DNA of 64,000 bases, taken from assembly GCF_020510625.1 (NCBI RefSeq), contig NZ_CP075191.1:1960001-2024000 (forward strand), in the 5' to 3' direction. Every line of letters begins with the position of its first letter. Positions within the stretch are counted from its first letter, which is position 1. The notes under the pieces are model-generated. The model searched no databases. It saw nothing but the letters and a program-made list of their open reading frames with translations, and was not told the origin of the DNA. A program made the position numbers and the translations under genes. Shown here piece by piece: positions 30,701 through 40,461 of this stretch. This stretch comes from Ferribacterium limneticum (lineage in GTDB: Bacteria > Pseudomonadota > Gammaproteobacteria > Burkholderiales > Rhodocyclaceae).

Positions 30701-33700
30701 ATGGCAAAATTCTTTATCAACCGGCCGATTTTCGCGTCGGTCATCTCGATCATCATCGTCATTGCCGGGCTGGTCGCCTCGCAGGTATTGCCGATTGCGC
30801 AATACCCGCAGATCGCCCCGCCGACCGTGCTGATCACCGCTACCTATCCGGGTGCTTCGGCTGAAACGCTGGCCAAGACGGTGGCTGCGCCCATCGAGGA
30901 ACAGCTGAATGGCGTCGAGAACATGCTGTACTTCACGTCATCGGCCAGTGCCAATGGCGCGGTAACCATCACGGCTACCTTCGAAGTCGGCACCAATGTC
31001 GATATGGCCTCAGTCAACGTCAATAACCGGGTCAAGGCGGCCGAACCGCGCCTGCCGGAAGCCGTTCGACGCAATGGCGTGATCGTCCAGAAACGCTCCA
31101 ACGACATTCTTCAGGTCGTCGCCCTGAAGTCGGAAGGCGGCAAGTACAACACGCTCTTCCTGTCCAACTACGCCAGCCTGAACATCGTTGACGAGTTGAA
31201 GCGGGTCAAGGGCGTTGGTGATGTCACCATTTTCGGTGCGCAGGATTACTCGATGCGCGTCTGGCTGAAGCCGGATCGCATGGCCCAGCTTGGCTTGACG
31301 ACGACGGAAGTTGCGGCCGCCATCACGGCGCAGAATGCCCAGAATGCGGCCGGCAAGATCGGCCAGGAACCGGCACCGAACGACCAGCAACTGGTTTACA
31401 CGGTGACCGCGAAGGGCCGCCTGCTCAGCGAAGAGGAGTTCGGCAACATCGTCATCCGCGCCAGCGGCCCGGGCGGCGTGTTGCGTCTTAAGGACATCGC
31501 CCGCATCGAACTCGGTGCCTACAGCTACGACCAGCGCGTTACGCTGGATGGTCAGCCGACCATTGCCATGGGCGTGTTCCTGCAGACTGGCGCCAACGCG
31601 CTGGAAGTTGCCGAACTGGTCAAGGCCAAGATGGTCGAGCTGAAGGGCAAGTTCCCGGAAGCAATGGATTACGTCATTCCGTTCGACACCACCCGTTTCG
31701 TCTCGGCCTCGATCAATGAAGTGGTCAAGACCCTGATCGAAGCGATGATCCTGGTACTGGCTGTCGTCTTCCTTTTCCTGCAAAGCTGGCGCGCCACGCT
31801 GATTCCGATGGTTGCCGTGCCGATCTCGCTGATCGGTACCTTTGCCGGCCTGTGGCTGTTCGGGTTCTCGATCAATACGCTGACCCTGTTCGCCATGGTG
31901 CTGGCCATCGGTATCGTCGTTGATGACGCGATCGTTGTGCTCGAAAACGTCGAGCGCTTGATGGCCGAAGAGAAACTGCCGCCCAAGCTGGCAGCGATCA
32001 AGGCCATGCAGCAGGTCACCGGGGCGCTGATCGCCATTGTGCTGGTGCTTTGCGCGGTGTTCATCCCGGTCGCCTTCCTTGGCGGCATTGCCGGCCAGCT
32101 CTACAAGCAGTTCGCCGTGACCGTGGCTGTCGCTGTCGTGCTCTCCGGCGTGGTTGCGCTGACCCTGACACCCGCCCTCTGCGCCCTGCTCCTCAAGGCC
32201 CAGCATACCGAGAACAAGCTGTTCGCCCCGTTCAACCGGATGTTCGAACGCCTGACCGACAACTACACCCGCGCCGTCGGCTTTACGATGAAGCACGGCA
32301 TCGTCGGCTCGCTGGTTTTCCTGGCCGTGATTGGCGCCACCTTGCTCTTCTTCCGCGTTATCCCGGGCAGCTTCGTGCCGGCCGAAGACCAGGGCTACCT
32401 GATCTCCGCCCTGATGTTGCCGGATGGCGCGACGCTGAAGCGCACGGAAAAGACCGGCGAAGGCATGCGTCAGATGATCGCCAACGATGAGGCCGTCAAG
32501 CATACCTTCATCGTTTCCGGCTTCGACCTGATCGGCGGCGGCAACAAGCCAAACGCCGGCACCATGTTCATTCCGCTCAAGGACTGGTCCGAACGGCAAG
32601 GCAAGGCGCAGGATCTGGCTGGCAAGTTCATGGGTATGGGCATGATGCAGCCGGACGGCATGGGTCTTGTATTCAATCCCCCACCGATCATGGGCCTGGG
32701 TTCGGCTGGCGGTTTCGAGGTCTACGTGCAGAACCGCGTCGACGGCGATGCCCGCAAGCTCAACGATGTCACCCAGACTTTCATGGAAGCGCTGAAGACG
32801 CATCCGGAATTCACCCGGATCTCCACCTTCTTCCGCCCGACCGTGCCGCAGTTGTTCGTTGAGGTCGATGAACAAAAAGCCCTGGCGCTGGGCATTCCCA
32901 TCGCCGACATTTATTCGACGCTGCAAAGCACGATGGGCGCACTCTACGTCAATGACTTCAACAAGGCGGGTCGGGTCTATCGCGTGCAATTGCAGGCTGA
33001 AGCCAACTATCGCATGAAGGCAGACGACATCGGCAAGGTCTATGTGCGCAGCGCAACGACCAACGCGATGATTCCGCTGTCCGCCGTCAGCAAGGTGAAG
33101 AGCGTGGTCGGCCCCGAGCAGGTCGAACGCTTCAACGGCTTCATCGCCGCCAAGGTGATGGGTGACTCGAAGCCAGGCGTCAGCTCGGGCGATGCGATCA
33201 AGATCGTCGAGGAGGTGGCTGCTGCCACCCTTCCCGATGGCTACGGCATTGCGTGGACTGGTCAGGCTTTCCAGGAAAAGCGCAGTTCCGGCTCTTCCCT
33301 GCAGGCCTTCGGTTTCGCCATCATCATGGTCTTCCTGATCCTGGCTGCCCAGTACGAGAAGTGGTCGCTGCCCGTTGCTGTCGTGATGGCTGTACCTTTC
33401 GCGCTGATGGGTGCGCTGACCGCGATCTGGCTGCGCGGCATGCCGAACGACATCTACTTCCAGATCGGTCTCGTCGTGCTGATCGGATTGGCCTCGAAAA
33501 ACGCCATTCTGATCGTCGAGTTCGCCGCCCAGAAGTACGCCGAAGGCATGAGTGCAGCCGATGCAGCTATTGAAGCAGCCCGCCTGCGCCTGCGCCCGAT
33601 CATCATGACCTCGCTGGCCTTCGTGCTCGGCGTCTTCCCGTTGGTCAAGGCCACCGGTGCCGGTGCTGCGGCCCGTCAGTCGATGGGGACCGGCGTCTTC

Positions 33701-33823
33701 GGCGGCATGCTGGCCGCCACCTTCATCGCCACGCTGTTCATCCCGCTGTTCTTCAATTGGCTGGAGCGCGGCAAGCAGATCGACCCCTCGCACCTCGACA
33801 TCAACGAGGAGGAACAAGCATGA
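30701..33823 (+). CDS. RND multidrug efflux permease (AcrB/MexB type, HAE1 family)
   Basis: 1040 residues, the normal length. It has the N-terminal FFINRPIFASVISIIIVIAG, twelve membrane segments in two halves, and the proton-relay pair of Asp in GIVVDDAIVVLENVERL of membrane helix 4. It keeps the large periplasmic loops and the LIGLASKNAILIVEFA helix 11 segment. It exports hydrophobic drugs, detergents and solvents using the proton gradient. The stop overlaps the start of the channel gene (ATGA), so expression is coupled. Confidence 0.96.
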   Translation: MAKFFINRPIFASVISIIIVIAGLVASQVLPIAQYPQIAPPTVLITATYPGASAETLAKTVAAPIEEQLNGVENMLYFTSSASANGAVTITATFEVGTNVDMASVNVNNRVKAAEPRLPEAVRRNGVIVQKRSNDILQVVALKSEGGKYNTLFLSNYASLNIVDELKRVKGVGDVTIFGAQDYSMRVWLKPDRMAQLGLTTTEVAAAITAQNAQNAAGKIGQEPAPNDQQLVYTVTAKGRLLSEEEFGNIVIRASGPGGVLRLKDIARIELGAYSYDQRVTLDGQPTIAMGVFLQTGANALEVAELVKAKMVELKGKFPEAMDYVIPFDTTRFVSASINEVVKTLIEAMILVLAVVFLFLQSWRATLIPMVAVPISLIGTFAGLWLFGFSINTLTLFAMVLAIGIVVDDAIVVLENVERLMAEEKLPPKLAAIKAMQQVTGALIAIVLVLCAVFIPVAFLGGIAGQLYKQFAVTVAVAVVLSGVVALTLTPALCALLLKAQHTENKLFAPFNRMFERLTDNYTRAVGFTMKHGIVGSLVFLAVIGATLLFFRVIPGSFVPAEDQGYLISALMLPDGATLKRTEKTGEGMRQMIANDEAVKHTFIVSGFDLIGGGNKPNAGTMFIPLKDWSERQGKAQDLAGKFMGMGMMQPDGMGLVFNPPPIMGLGSAGGFEVYVQNRVDGDARKLNDVTQTFMEALKTHPEFTRISTFFRPTVPQLFVEVDEQKALALGIPIADIYSTLQSTMGALYVNDFNKAGRVYRVQLQAEANYRMKADDIGKVYVRSATTNAMIPLSAVSKVKSVVGPEQVERFNGFIAAKVMGDSKPGVSSGDAIKIVEEVAAATLPDGYGIAWTGQAFQEKRSSGSSLQAFGFAIIMVFLILAAQYEKWSLPVAVVMAVPFALMGALTAIWLRGMPNDIYFQIGLVVLIGLASKNAILIVEFAAQKYAEGMSAADAAIEAARLRLRPIIMTSLAFVLGVFPLVKATGAGAAARQSMGTGVFGGMLAATFIATLFIPLFFNWLERGKQIDPSHLDINEEEQA

Positions 33824-35247
33824 TTTCACCCGCCCTATACCGTCTGACGCCGCTGGCGCTGGCCTTCGCCCTGAGCGGCTGCGCCATCGGCCCTGACTAC
33901 CTGCGCCCTTCATCCCTGCTGCCCAGCCTCTTTGGCGAAGCCAAGCCGGCGGAGACGGTCGCGATTGCGCCCAACCCAGCCATTGATCCTCGCTGGTGGA
34001 CGCTGTTCAACGATGCCACACTGAACGACTTGGTCGATCAGGCGCTGAACAACAACGCCAGCCTTCGCCAAGCCATCGCCCGCGTCGAACAGGCCGAAGC
34101 CGTCGCCCGCGAGGCCGGTGCCTCCTTCTTCCCGGAAATTGACGGTTCGGCCGGAATCAGCAATACCAAGGCAAGCACCAAGACGGCGACTTATGTCGCT
34201 TCGCAACCGGCAATACGCCATGCCCGCAGCGCTGGGCTCAGCACATCATTCGAACTCGATGTCTGGGGCCGCATTCGCCGCGCCAACGAATCAGCCCGCG
34301 CCACCCTGCTGGCCAGCCAGTATTCCCGCGACTCCATCCGGATCACGGTGGCTGGCCTGGTTGCCAGTAACTACCTGGCCCTGCGGGCCTACGATGCGCA
34401 ATTCGCCCTCACCAGCGAAACGCTGAAGAGCCGCGAAGACAGCCTGAAACTGGTGAAAACCCGCGTCGATGCAGGCCTGGTTTCCCCTCTCGATGGCTAT
34501 CAGGCAGAAGGAGCGCTTGCCGCCGCACAGGTTCAGATCGCCGAACAACGCCGGCAGCGTGCTCTGGCCGAACACCAACTGGCGCTGCTGACCGGCAACC
34601 CGGAACTCAAGCTCGCCGCCGGCGACCTGCGCCAACTGCCCATGCCGCCACTCCCCCCAGCCGGCCTGCCCTCGGACCTGATCGAAGGCCGCCCCGATGT
34701 CCGCCAAGCCGAAGCCGAGTTGATCGCCACCAATGCCGGCATCGGTATCGCCAAGGCAGGCTACTTCCCGAAATTCACGCTGACCGGCAGCGTCGGCAGC
34801 GAGAGCAAGATACTTTCCGACCTGTTCAGCGCCGGTTCAGGCACCTGGTCGCTCGGCCTCGGGGCACTGATGCCCATCCTCGACTTCGGTCGCACCTCAG
34901 CCCGCGTCGATCAAGCCAAGGCCCTCAACCAGCAATCCCTGATCGCTTGGCAGAACTCCCTGCAAACCGCCTACAAGGAAGTCCGGGATGCCTTGGTCAG
35001 CCTGCGCGAAGACGGCGAAGCCGAAACCGCCCAAAATATCCGCGTAGACAGCGCCCGCAAGGCCCTCGACGTTTCCCGCCTACGCTACGAAGCAGGCCAC
35101 GCCGGCTACCTCGAAGTCCTCGACGCCCAACGCACCCACAACGATGCGGTAACGACAATGATCACCATGCGCCAAGCCAGGCTAGGTGCGGCGATTGATC
35201 TGTTCAAGGCACTGGGTGGCGGGTGGAAATCAGACGGGCAGTCTTGA
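33820..35247 (+). CDS. Outer-membrane efflux channel lipoprotein (OprM/NodT type)
   Basis: 475 residues from the ATG at 33820, which has GAGGAGG upstream and overlaps the permease stop. Lipobox ALSGC puts the lipid at Cys21, followed by GPDYLRPS as in OprM-type proteins. Two outer-membrane efflux protein repeats follow, including GRPDVRQAEAELIATNAGIGIAKAGYFPKFTLTGSVG (shown in part). It forms the trimeric exit duct for the upstream pump. The operon ends at a strong terminator. Confidence 0.94.
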   Translation: MISPALYRLTPLALAFALSGCAIGPDYLRPSSLLPSLFGEAKPAETVAIAPNPAIDPRWWTLFNDATLNDLVDQALNNNASLRQAIARVEQAEAVAREAGASFFPEIDGSAGISNTKASTKTATYVASQPAIRHARSAGLSTSFELDVWGRIRRANESARATLLASQYSRDSIRITVAGLVASNYLALRAYDAQFALTSETLKSREDSLKLVKTRVDAGLVSPLDGYQAEGALAAAQVQIAEQRRQRALAEHQLALLTGNPELKLAAGDLRQLPMPPLPPAGLPSDLIEGRPDVRQAEAELIATNAGIGIAKAGYFPKFTLTGSVGSESKILSDLFSAGSGTWSLGLGALMPILDFGRTSARVDQAKALNQQSLIAWQNSLQTAYKEVRDALVSLREDGEAETAQNIRVDSARKALDVSRLRYEAGHAGYLEVLDAQRTHNDAVTTMITMRQARLGAAIDLFKALGGGWKSDGQS

Positions 35248-35286
35248 TGGCTTGTTGAAAACAGTAGATTGCTGCATCAGAAAGAC

Positions 35287-35317
35287 AAAACCCGAAGCTC
35301 TTGAGCTTCGGGTTTTT
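35287..35317 (+). terminator. Rho-independent terminator of the efflux operon
   Basis: A perfect 13-bp stem (35287-35299 with 35304-35316) with a CTTG loop, A-run before and T-run after. Confidence 0.92.
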
Positions 35318-35403
35318 CGTTTCCGCCCACCATTCCAAGCAGGGAGTTGGCTACCGCTTGTTTGTTTTGACGATGAAATTTTGATTCAGATTGTTCTTTC
35401 AAA

Positions 35404-36716
35404 GTAACCGTCCGGCCACCACCGTCTTTCCGAGTTAATCGGAATCAGGCTGCAGCAGCGTGATGCTCGGTCTTGGCGATCCGCTCGGCGACACGCCAAG
35501 GCAGCAGGTCGTCGAGTTCGCTGATTCGGTAATCAGCAATTCGCTCAATGACGAAACGCAGATAGGCTTCCGGGTCGAGGTCGTTGAGTTTCGCTGAGCC
35601 GACCAGGCTGTAAATCGCGGCAGCGCGATCACCACCGGCATCAGAACCCGCAAACAGGAAATTCTTGCGTCCAAGCGCCACCGCCCGTAGCGCCCGTTCA
35701 GCCGCATTGTTGTCGATCTCGATGCGCCCATCCGAGGCATAGCGGATCAGTGCCTGCCAATGATTCAAGGCGTAGCCGATGGCATCCGCCAGGCCGGATT
35801 TCTTTGAGAGTTGTCGTCGCGTGTCCAGTAACCAGGCATGGAGTTCTTCGAGGATAGGCTTGGCCTGTTCCCGTCCTTTGAGCCTGACATCTGGCGGTTG
35901 TCCGCGAACCTTGCTTTCAATCGTATACAAGGCTGCGATTCGTTTGAGTGCCTCGGCGGCAATCGGTGAGCCTTGGGCCTGGTGAATCTCGAAGAACTTG
36001 CGGCGGGCGTGGGCCCAGCATGCGGCTTCCAGAATGTCACCCGTGGCATACAAAGCATCGAAACCGGCAAAGGCATCGGCTTGCAGAATCCCCTTGAAGG
36101 ATTTTAGGTGGCTCTGCGGATGCTCGCCCTTGCGATTTGGTGAGTAGGCAAACCAGACGGCGGGCGGCATGTCGTTCCCGGCCGGCCGATCATCGCGGAC
36201 ATAGGTCCATAACCGCCCGGTCTTGGTCTTGCCATCGCCCGGGGCGAGCACCGGCACCGGCGTATCGTCGGCATGCAGCTTCTCGCCGGCCAGCACGTGG
36301 TGACGCAGCCGTTCCAGCAAGGGGCGCAGCAGCGCTGAACATTGCCCGACCCATTCGGCCAGGGTCGAGCGTTCCAGATCAACGCCTTCCCGAGCATAAC
36401 TACCGCTCTGCCGATACAAAGGCAGGTGATCGCAATATTTGGCGACCAGCACATGGGCCAGCAATCCAGACCCTGCCATGCCTCGGGCAATCGGCCGACT
36501 GGGTGCCAGTGCCTGAACGATGGTGTCGCAACGGCCACAAGCCAGCTTCGGCCGAACATGGCGAATAACCCGGAAGCTGGCAGGTACGTAGTCGAGTACT
36601 TCCGAGACATCCTCACCCAGCGGCTTGAGATGACCGCCGCAGTCCGGGCAGCAGGCGTGCTCAGGCAGATGAACCACGGTGTCGTGTGGCAAGTGATCCG
36701 ACAGTGGTTTGCGGAC
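35404..36716 (-). mobile_element. Truncated IS66-family element (inverted relative to the complete copy)
   Basis: Starts with the IS66 end GTAACCGTCCGGCCACCACC and matches, in reverse orientation, the right 1.3 kb of the complete element at 37519-39971 with very few differences (for example one A/G change that turns IAGYRI into IADYRI). Identity stops at about 36716-36718 where the IS3 end begins. tnpA, tnpB and the start of tnpC are gone, so it cannot move alone. No second end or target duplication can be found. Confidence 0.92.
35445..36716 (-). pseudogene. tnpC: IS66 TnpC transposase, 5'-truncated
   Basis: Reads as the last ~415 residues of the 506-residue TnpC at 38410-39930, keeping the zinc-binding block (CCPDCGG), the catalytic Asp block (KLHADDTPVP) and the Glu block (IDNNAAERALR). 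The first ~90 residues, including the coiled N-terminus, are lost at the junction with the IS3 element, so it has no proper start. Confidence 0.92.
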
Positions 36717-36755
36717 TGAGCTTCCCTCGGTTTTTCGTCTGCCAACGGGTGGGTT

Positions 36756-37518
36756 TCATGCTACCCGTTTTTCCTGATGCTGCTCTCTGATCCAGGTCTC
36801 CAGAAACTGAACAGGCGACTTGTAACCGAGCGTCGAATGCTGCCGTTTCCGATTGTAAAAAACCTCGATGTATTCAAAGGTTGTGGCCTTGATCTCGGCG
36901 TGCGTGGCGTAGCGAACACCATGGACTCGCTCGTTCTTGAAGCTGTTGAACCAACTCTCCGTCGGCGCATTGTCCCAGCAGTTTCCTTTCCGGCTCATCG
37001 AGCAGGTCATGCCGTAGGCTCTGAGCTTCTCCTGAAAGACCTGGCTGGCGTATTGGCTGCCCCGGTCGGAGTGATGCATCAGCCCCGGCGCCGGCCGCTT
37101 CCTGAACCAAGCCATGGTCAGCGCATCCGTCACGATGTCCGCCGTCATGCGCGGCTTCAACGACCAGCCAACCACTTCGCGGTTAAACAGGTCGAGAACG
37201 ATCGCCAGATAGAGCCAGCCTTCATCGGTCCACAGGTAGGTGATGTCCGACGTCCAAACCTGATTCGGCGCCGTCGGCATAAAGTTTCTGGCGAGCAGGT
37301 TCTCCGCCACCGGCAGGCCGTGCTTCGAGTCGGTCGTAACCTTGTAGCGTCGCTTGTGGCGGGCGTAGATGCCGTTGTCACGCATCAGCCGTTCAACCCG
37401 TGCCTTGCTCGCCGAGAAACCTCTCGTCCGCAGCTCGCGCACCATGCGCGGACTGCCGTAGGCCCCTCTGAGTTCGGCATGAATAGCGCGGATCAGGGCC
37501 AGCATCTGGCTGTCGGAC
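36756..37518 (-). pseudogene. IS3-family OrfB transposase, C-terminal part (split by IS66)
   Basis: C-terminal ~250 residues of an rve-domain transposase beginning at SQMLALIRAIHAELRGAYGS. The DDE residues are present in WTSDITYLWTDEG, HHSDRGSQY and NAPTESWFNSF. The N-terminal 45 codons (VKYAWIAAQGKAYSLTEMC onward) lie beyond the IS66 insert at 39972-40107. Removing IS66 and one copy of the 8-bp duplication restores an open frame (RLSD joined to SQML), so the gene was intact until that insertion. Confidence 0.92.
37511..37518. repeat. Left target-site duplication of the complete IS66 copy
   Basis: TGTCGGAC, repeated exactly at 39972-39979 on the other side of the element. The 8-bp length is typical of IS66. 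Confidence 0.95.
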
Positions 37519-37614
37519 GTAAGCGTCCGGCCACAACCATCTTTCCACCGAAGCTTCGTTGTCTGAAGATACCTCGCGGACGGGCACCTCAAATTTGTGC
37601 CCACGAAGGGATTT

Positions 37615-38001
37615 ATGGACACAAATTCAAAGGCAGTCATGGCCTCGAAGCGGCGAGGCCCCTACCGGCATCACCCGTTGGCGCAGAAGCGAGCGATCGT
37701 TGAAGAAACGCTGCAGCCAGGTGCCTCGGTTGCACAGATTGCCCGCAAACACGGTGTCAACGCCAACCAGGTATTTTTGTGGCGCAAGATCTACCGTGAG
37801 GGACTGCTGCCCGAAGTGAAGCCAGCGCTGTTGCCGGTCACCCTCACGCCGCTGATGGTCAGCGATCAGTTGCCGGCAGCCAGCAGCTCTGCCAGCACAG
37901 GGTGTCTGACGATTGAGTTCGGGCAAGTTCGCGTTCGCATCGAAGGCCGCCCTGACGCCGAGGTGCTGCGGCTGGTTCTCGCGGCGCTGCAGCAGCGATG
38001 A
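37615..38001 (+). CDS. tnpA: IS66 accessory protein TnpA
   Basis: 128 residues from the ATG at 37615 with GAAGGG upstream; a GTG at 37597 is an alternative. The N-terminal helix-turn-helix (HHPLAQKRAIVEETLQPGAS, then VAQIARKHGVNANQVFLWRK) is the IS66 OrfA DNA-binding block. It is needed with TnpB for efficient IS66 movement. The stop overlaps the tnpB start (ATGA). Confidence 0.93.
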   Translation: MDTNSKAVMASKRRGPYRHHPLAQKRAIVEETLQPGASVAQIARKHGVNANQVFLWRKIYREGLLPEVKPALLPVTLTPLMVSDQLPAASSSASTGCLTIEFGQVRVRIEGRPDAEVLRLVLAALQQR

Positions 38002-38345
38002 TCGGGCTACCCAGCGGCACCCGGATCTGGCTCGCCGCCGGCTTGACCGACATGCGTCGCGGCTTTGATGGTCTGGCCAGCATCGTTCAGGAGAAACTCG
38101 CCGCCGATCCCTTTGCCGGTCACGTCTTTGTCTTTCGCGGTCGCCGCGGTGATCTGGTCAAACTGCTCTGGTGGGATGGCGATGGCCTCTGCCTTTTTGC
38201 CAAGCGCCTGGAGCGCGACCGCTTCATCTGGCCACAGGCCAGCGAGGGCTCGGTGCACCTCTCAGGCGCCCAACTTTCCATGCTTCTGGAGGGCATCGAC
38301 TGGCGTCGCCCGAGTCGCACCGGGCAACCGGAACGGGCCGCATAA
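37998..38345 (+). CDS. tnpB: IS66 accessory protein TnpB
   Basis: 115 residues. The conserved block IWLAAGLTDMRRGFDGLA, with FVFRGRRGDLVKLLWWDGDG and CLFAKRLERDRFIWP, is diagnostic of IS66 OrfB. Length is normal. It is translationally coupled to tnpA; its exact role in transposition is not settled for the family. Confidence 0.95.
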   Translation: MIGLPSGTRIWLAAGLTDMRRGFDGLASIVQEKLAADPFAGHVFVFRGRRGDLVKLLWWDGDGLCLFAKRLERDRFIWPQASEGSVHLSGAQLSMLLEGIDWRRPSRTGQPERAA

Positions 38346-38409
38346 GAAAGCTGGAAAACCTTGGCTGGCGGGGCTGTTCACCCGTGGGCTATTCGCGTAA
38401 ACTCGCCGC

Positions 38410-39930
38410 ATGAACAGCGCTCCTCTGCCCCGCGACACCACGACCTTGCAAGCCATGGTGGTCGCCCAGCAAGCAGAAATCGAGCATCTCAAACTGATCA
38501 TCGCCAAGCTGCGTCGTATGCAGTTCGGCCAGAGCTCCGAGAAGATCGACGAGATGGTCGGGCAACTCGAACTGGCGCTGGAAGAACTCGAAACCGGCAA
38601 AGCGGAACGGGCCGGCATCCCGGAAATCACCCCGGCCGAAGAAGTCCCCGGCAAACCAGTCCGCAAACCACTGCCGGATCACTTGCCACACGACACCGTG
38701 GTTCATCTGCCTGAGCACGCCTGCTGCCCGGACTGCGGCGGTCATCTCAAGCCGCTGGGTGAGGATGTCTCGGAAGTACTCGACTACGTACCTGCCAGCT
38801 TCCGGGTTATTCGCCATGTTCGGCCGAAGCTGGCTTGTGGCCGTTGCGACACCATCGTTCAGGCACTGGCACCCAGTCGGCCGATTGCCCGAGGCATGGC
38901 AGGGTCTGGATTGCTGGCCCATGTGCTGGTCGCCAAATATTGCGATCACCTGCCTTTGTATCGGCAGAGCGGTAGTTATGCTCGGGAAGGCGTTGATCTG
39001 GAACGCTCGACCCTGGCCGAATGGGTCGGGCAATGTTCAGCGCTGCTGCGCCCCTTGCTGGAACGGCTGCGTCACCACGTGCTGGCCGGCGAGAAGCTGC
39101 ATGCCGACGATACGCCGGTGCCGGTGCTCGCCCCGGGCGATGGCAAGACCAAGACCGGGCGGTTATGGACCTATGTCCGCGATGATCGGCCGGCCGGGAA
39201 CGACATGCCGCCCGCCGTCTGGTTTGCCTACTCACCAAATCGCAAGGGCGAGCATCCGCAGAGCCACCTAAAATCCTTCAAGGGGATTCTGCAAGCCGAT
39301 GCCTTTGCCGGTTTCGATGCTTTGTATGCCACGGGTGACATTCTGGAAGCCGCATGCTGGGCCCACGCCCGCCGCAAGTTCTTCGAGATTCACCAGGCCC
39401 AAGGCTCACCGATTGCCGCCGAGGCACTCAAACGAATCGCAGCCTTGTATACGATTGAAAGCAAGGTTCGCGGACAACCGCCAGATGTCAGGCTCAAAGG
39501 ACGGGAACAGGCCAAGCCTATCCTCGAAGAACTCCATGCCTGGTTACTGGACACGCGACGACAACTCTCAAAGAAATCCGGCCTGGCGGATGCCATCGGC
39601 TACGCCTTGAATCATTGGCAGGCACTGATCCGCTATGCCTCGGATGGGCGCATCGAGATCGACAACAATGCGGCTGAACGGGCGCTACGGGCGGTGGCGC
39701 TTGGACGCAAGAATTTCCTGTTTGCGGGTTCTGATGCCGGTGGTGATCGCGCTGCCGCGATTTACAGCCTGGTCGGCTCAGCGAAACTCAACGACCTCGA
39801 CCCGGAAGCCTATCTGCGTTTCGTCATTGAGCGAATTGCTGGTTACCGAATCAGCGAACTCGACGACCTGCTGCCTTGGCGTGTCGCCGAGCGGATCGCC
39901 AAGACCGAGCATCACGCTGCTGCAGCCTGA
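38410..39930 (+). CDS. tnpC: IS66 transposase TnpC
   Basis: 506 residues, full length. An N-terminal coiled coil (AEIEHLKLIIAKLRRMQFGQSSEKI) is followed by a zinc-finger block with CCPDCGG and KLACGRCD, then the DDE transposase core with Asp in KLHADDTPVP and Glu in IDNNAAERALR, and the short C-terminal IS66 domain. It is the catalytic transposase of the intact element. Confidence 0.96.
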   Translation: MNSAPLPRDTTTLQAMVVAQQAEIEHLKLIIAKLRRMQFGQSSEKIDEMVGQLELALEELETGKAERAGIPEITPAEEVPGKPVRKPLPDHLPHDTVVHLPEHACCPDCGGHLKPLGEDVSEVLDYVPASFRVIRHVRPKLACGRCDTIVQALAPSRPIARGMAGSGLLAHVLVAKYCDHLPLYRQSGSYAREGVDLERSTLAEWVGQCSALLRPLLERLRHHVLAGEKLHADDTPVPVLAPGDGKTKTGRLWTYVRDDRPAGNDMPPAVWFAYSPNRKGEHPQSHLKSFKGILQADAFAGFDALYATGDILEAACWAHARRKFFEIHQAQGSPIAAEALKRIAALYTIESKVRGQPPDVRLKGREQAKPILEELHAWLLDTRRQLSKKSGLADAIGYALNHWQALIRYASDGRIEIDNNAAERALRAVALGRKNFLFAGSDAGGDRAAAIYSLVGSAKLNDLDPEAYLRFVIERIAGYRISELDDLLPWRVAERIAKTEHHAAAA

Positions 39931-39971
39931 TTCCGATTAACTCGGAAAGACGGTGGTGGCCGGACGGTTAC

Positions 39972-40107
39972 TGTCGGACAGGCGCTTGCGATCCGGTTTG
40001 CCGCCGCGCTTCCAGGCGCGATAGCCGCTGATGCTGACGTCGAGGACATCGCACATTTCTGTCAGGGAATACGCCTTGCCCTGCGCAGCAATCCAGGCGT
40101 ACTTCAC
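39972..40107 (-). pseudogene. IS3-family OrfB transposase, N-terminal part
   Basis: 45 codons (VKYAWIAAQGKAYSLTEMCD ... DRKRLSD) from a GTG at 40107 that overlaps the orfA stop. They continue, across the IS66 insert, into the open frame at 36756-37518. The first 8 bases (39972-39979) are the right target duplication. Confidence 0.88.
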
Positions 40108-40394
40108 AGAACATCCTTTGCGAAGTACGCCGTCGCTTTTTTTAGGATTTCGTTCTCCCGCTTGAGCCGGAGATTCTCGGCACGCAGCCGGGTGAGTTCC
40201 ATCTCTTCTGGCGTCACTACTCTGCTACCCGCCCCGGCAAGCTTGCCTTCTGCTGATGCCTTGACCCAGTTGCGCACGGTCTGGTCGCCGAGGCCGAGTT
40301 CCTTGCACACCGTGCTGACGCTCTGGCCATCTTTGATTCGTTTGACCGCCAGTTCCTTGAACTCGATCGTGTATGCCTGTTTCGGTATCTTCAT
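40104..40394 (-). CDS. IS3-family OrfA
   Basis: 96 residues: helix-turn-helix (FKELAVKRIKDGQSVSTVCK, then ELGLGDQTVRNWVKAS) plus a C-terminal leucine zipper (LRAENLRLKRENEILKKATA). It binds the element ends and normally fuses to OrfB by -1 frameshifting. A run of seven A in the transcript (plus-strand T at 40137-40143) sits at the expected place near its 3' end. Intact, but useless without OrfB. Confidence 0.92.
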   Translation of the reverse strand: MKIPKQAYTIEFKELAVKRIKDGQSVSTVCKELGLGDQTVRNWVKASAEGKLAGAGSRVVTPEEMELTRLRAENLRLKRENEILKKATAYFAKDVL

Positions 40395-40461
40395 TTCCTG
40401 CCTTCCAAAAGTGACTCGATTTTATGTCACCCTTGGCAGACGAAATTTCGGGGGAAGCTCA

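Larger units (their letters stand above)
37519..39971 (+). mobile_element. Complete IS66-family insertion sequence
   Basis: About 2453 bp bounded by inverted repeats (GTAAGCGTCCGGCCACAACC at the left; the right end is the complement of GTAACCGTCCGGCCACCACC). It is flanked by exact 8-bp target duplications and carries tnpA, tnpB and tnpC in the normal order. All three frames are intact, so it is potentially active. It is inserted in the orfB gene of an IS3 element. Confidence 0.95.
36717..40461 (-). mobile_element. IS3-family element interrupted by an IS66 insertion
   Basis: Imperfect terminal inverted repeats begin TGAGCTTCCC at both outer ends (36717-36750 and the complement of 40428-40461) and share the inner block TTTCGTCTGCCAA. 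Ignoring the IS66 insert, the element is about 1.28 kb with orfA and orfB, a standard IS3 size. The flanks (GGAC on the left, AGTA on the right) do not form a target duplication, so one side has been rearranged after insertion. The left end abuts the truncated IS66 copy; the right end lies in a duplicated T6SS gene fragment. Confidence 0.9.

Noticed and set aside
31010..33913. 967-codon minus-strand open frame antisense to the RND permease
   Set aside because: His/Gln/Asp-rich mirror of a GC-rich gene with no recognisable domain.
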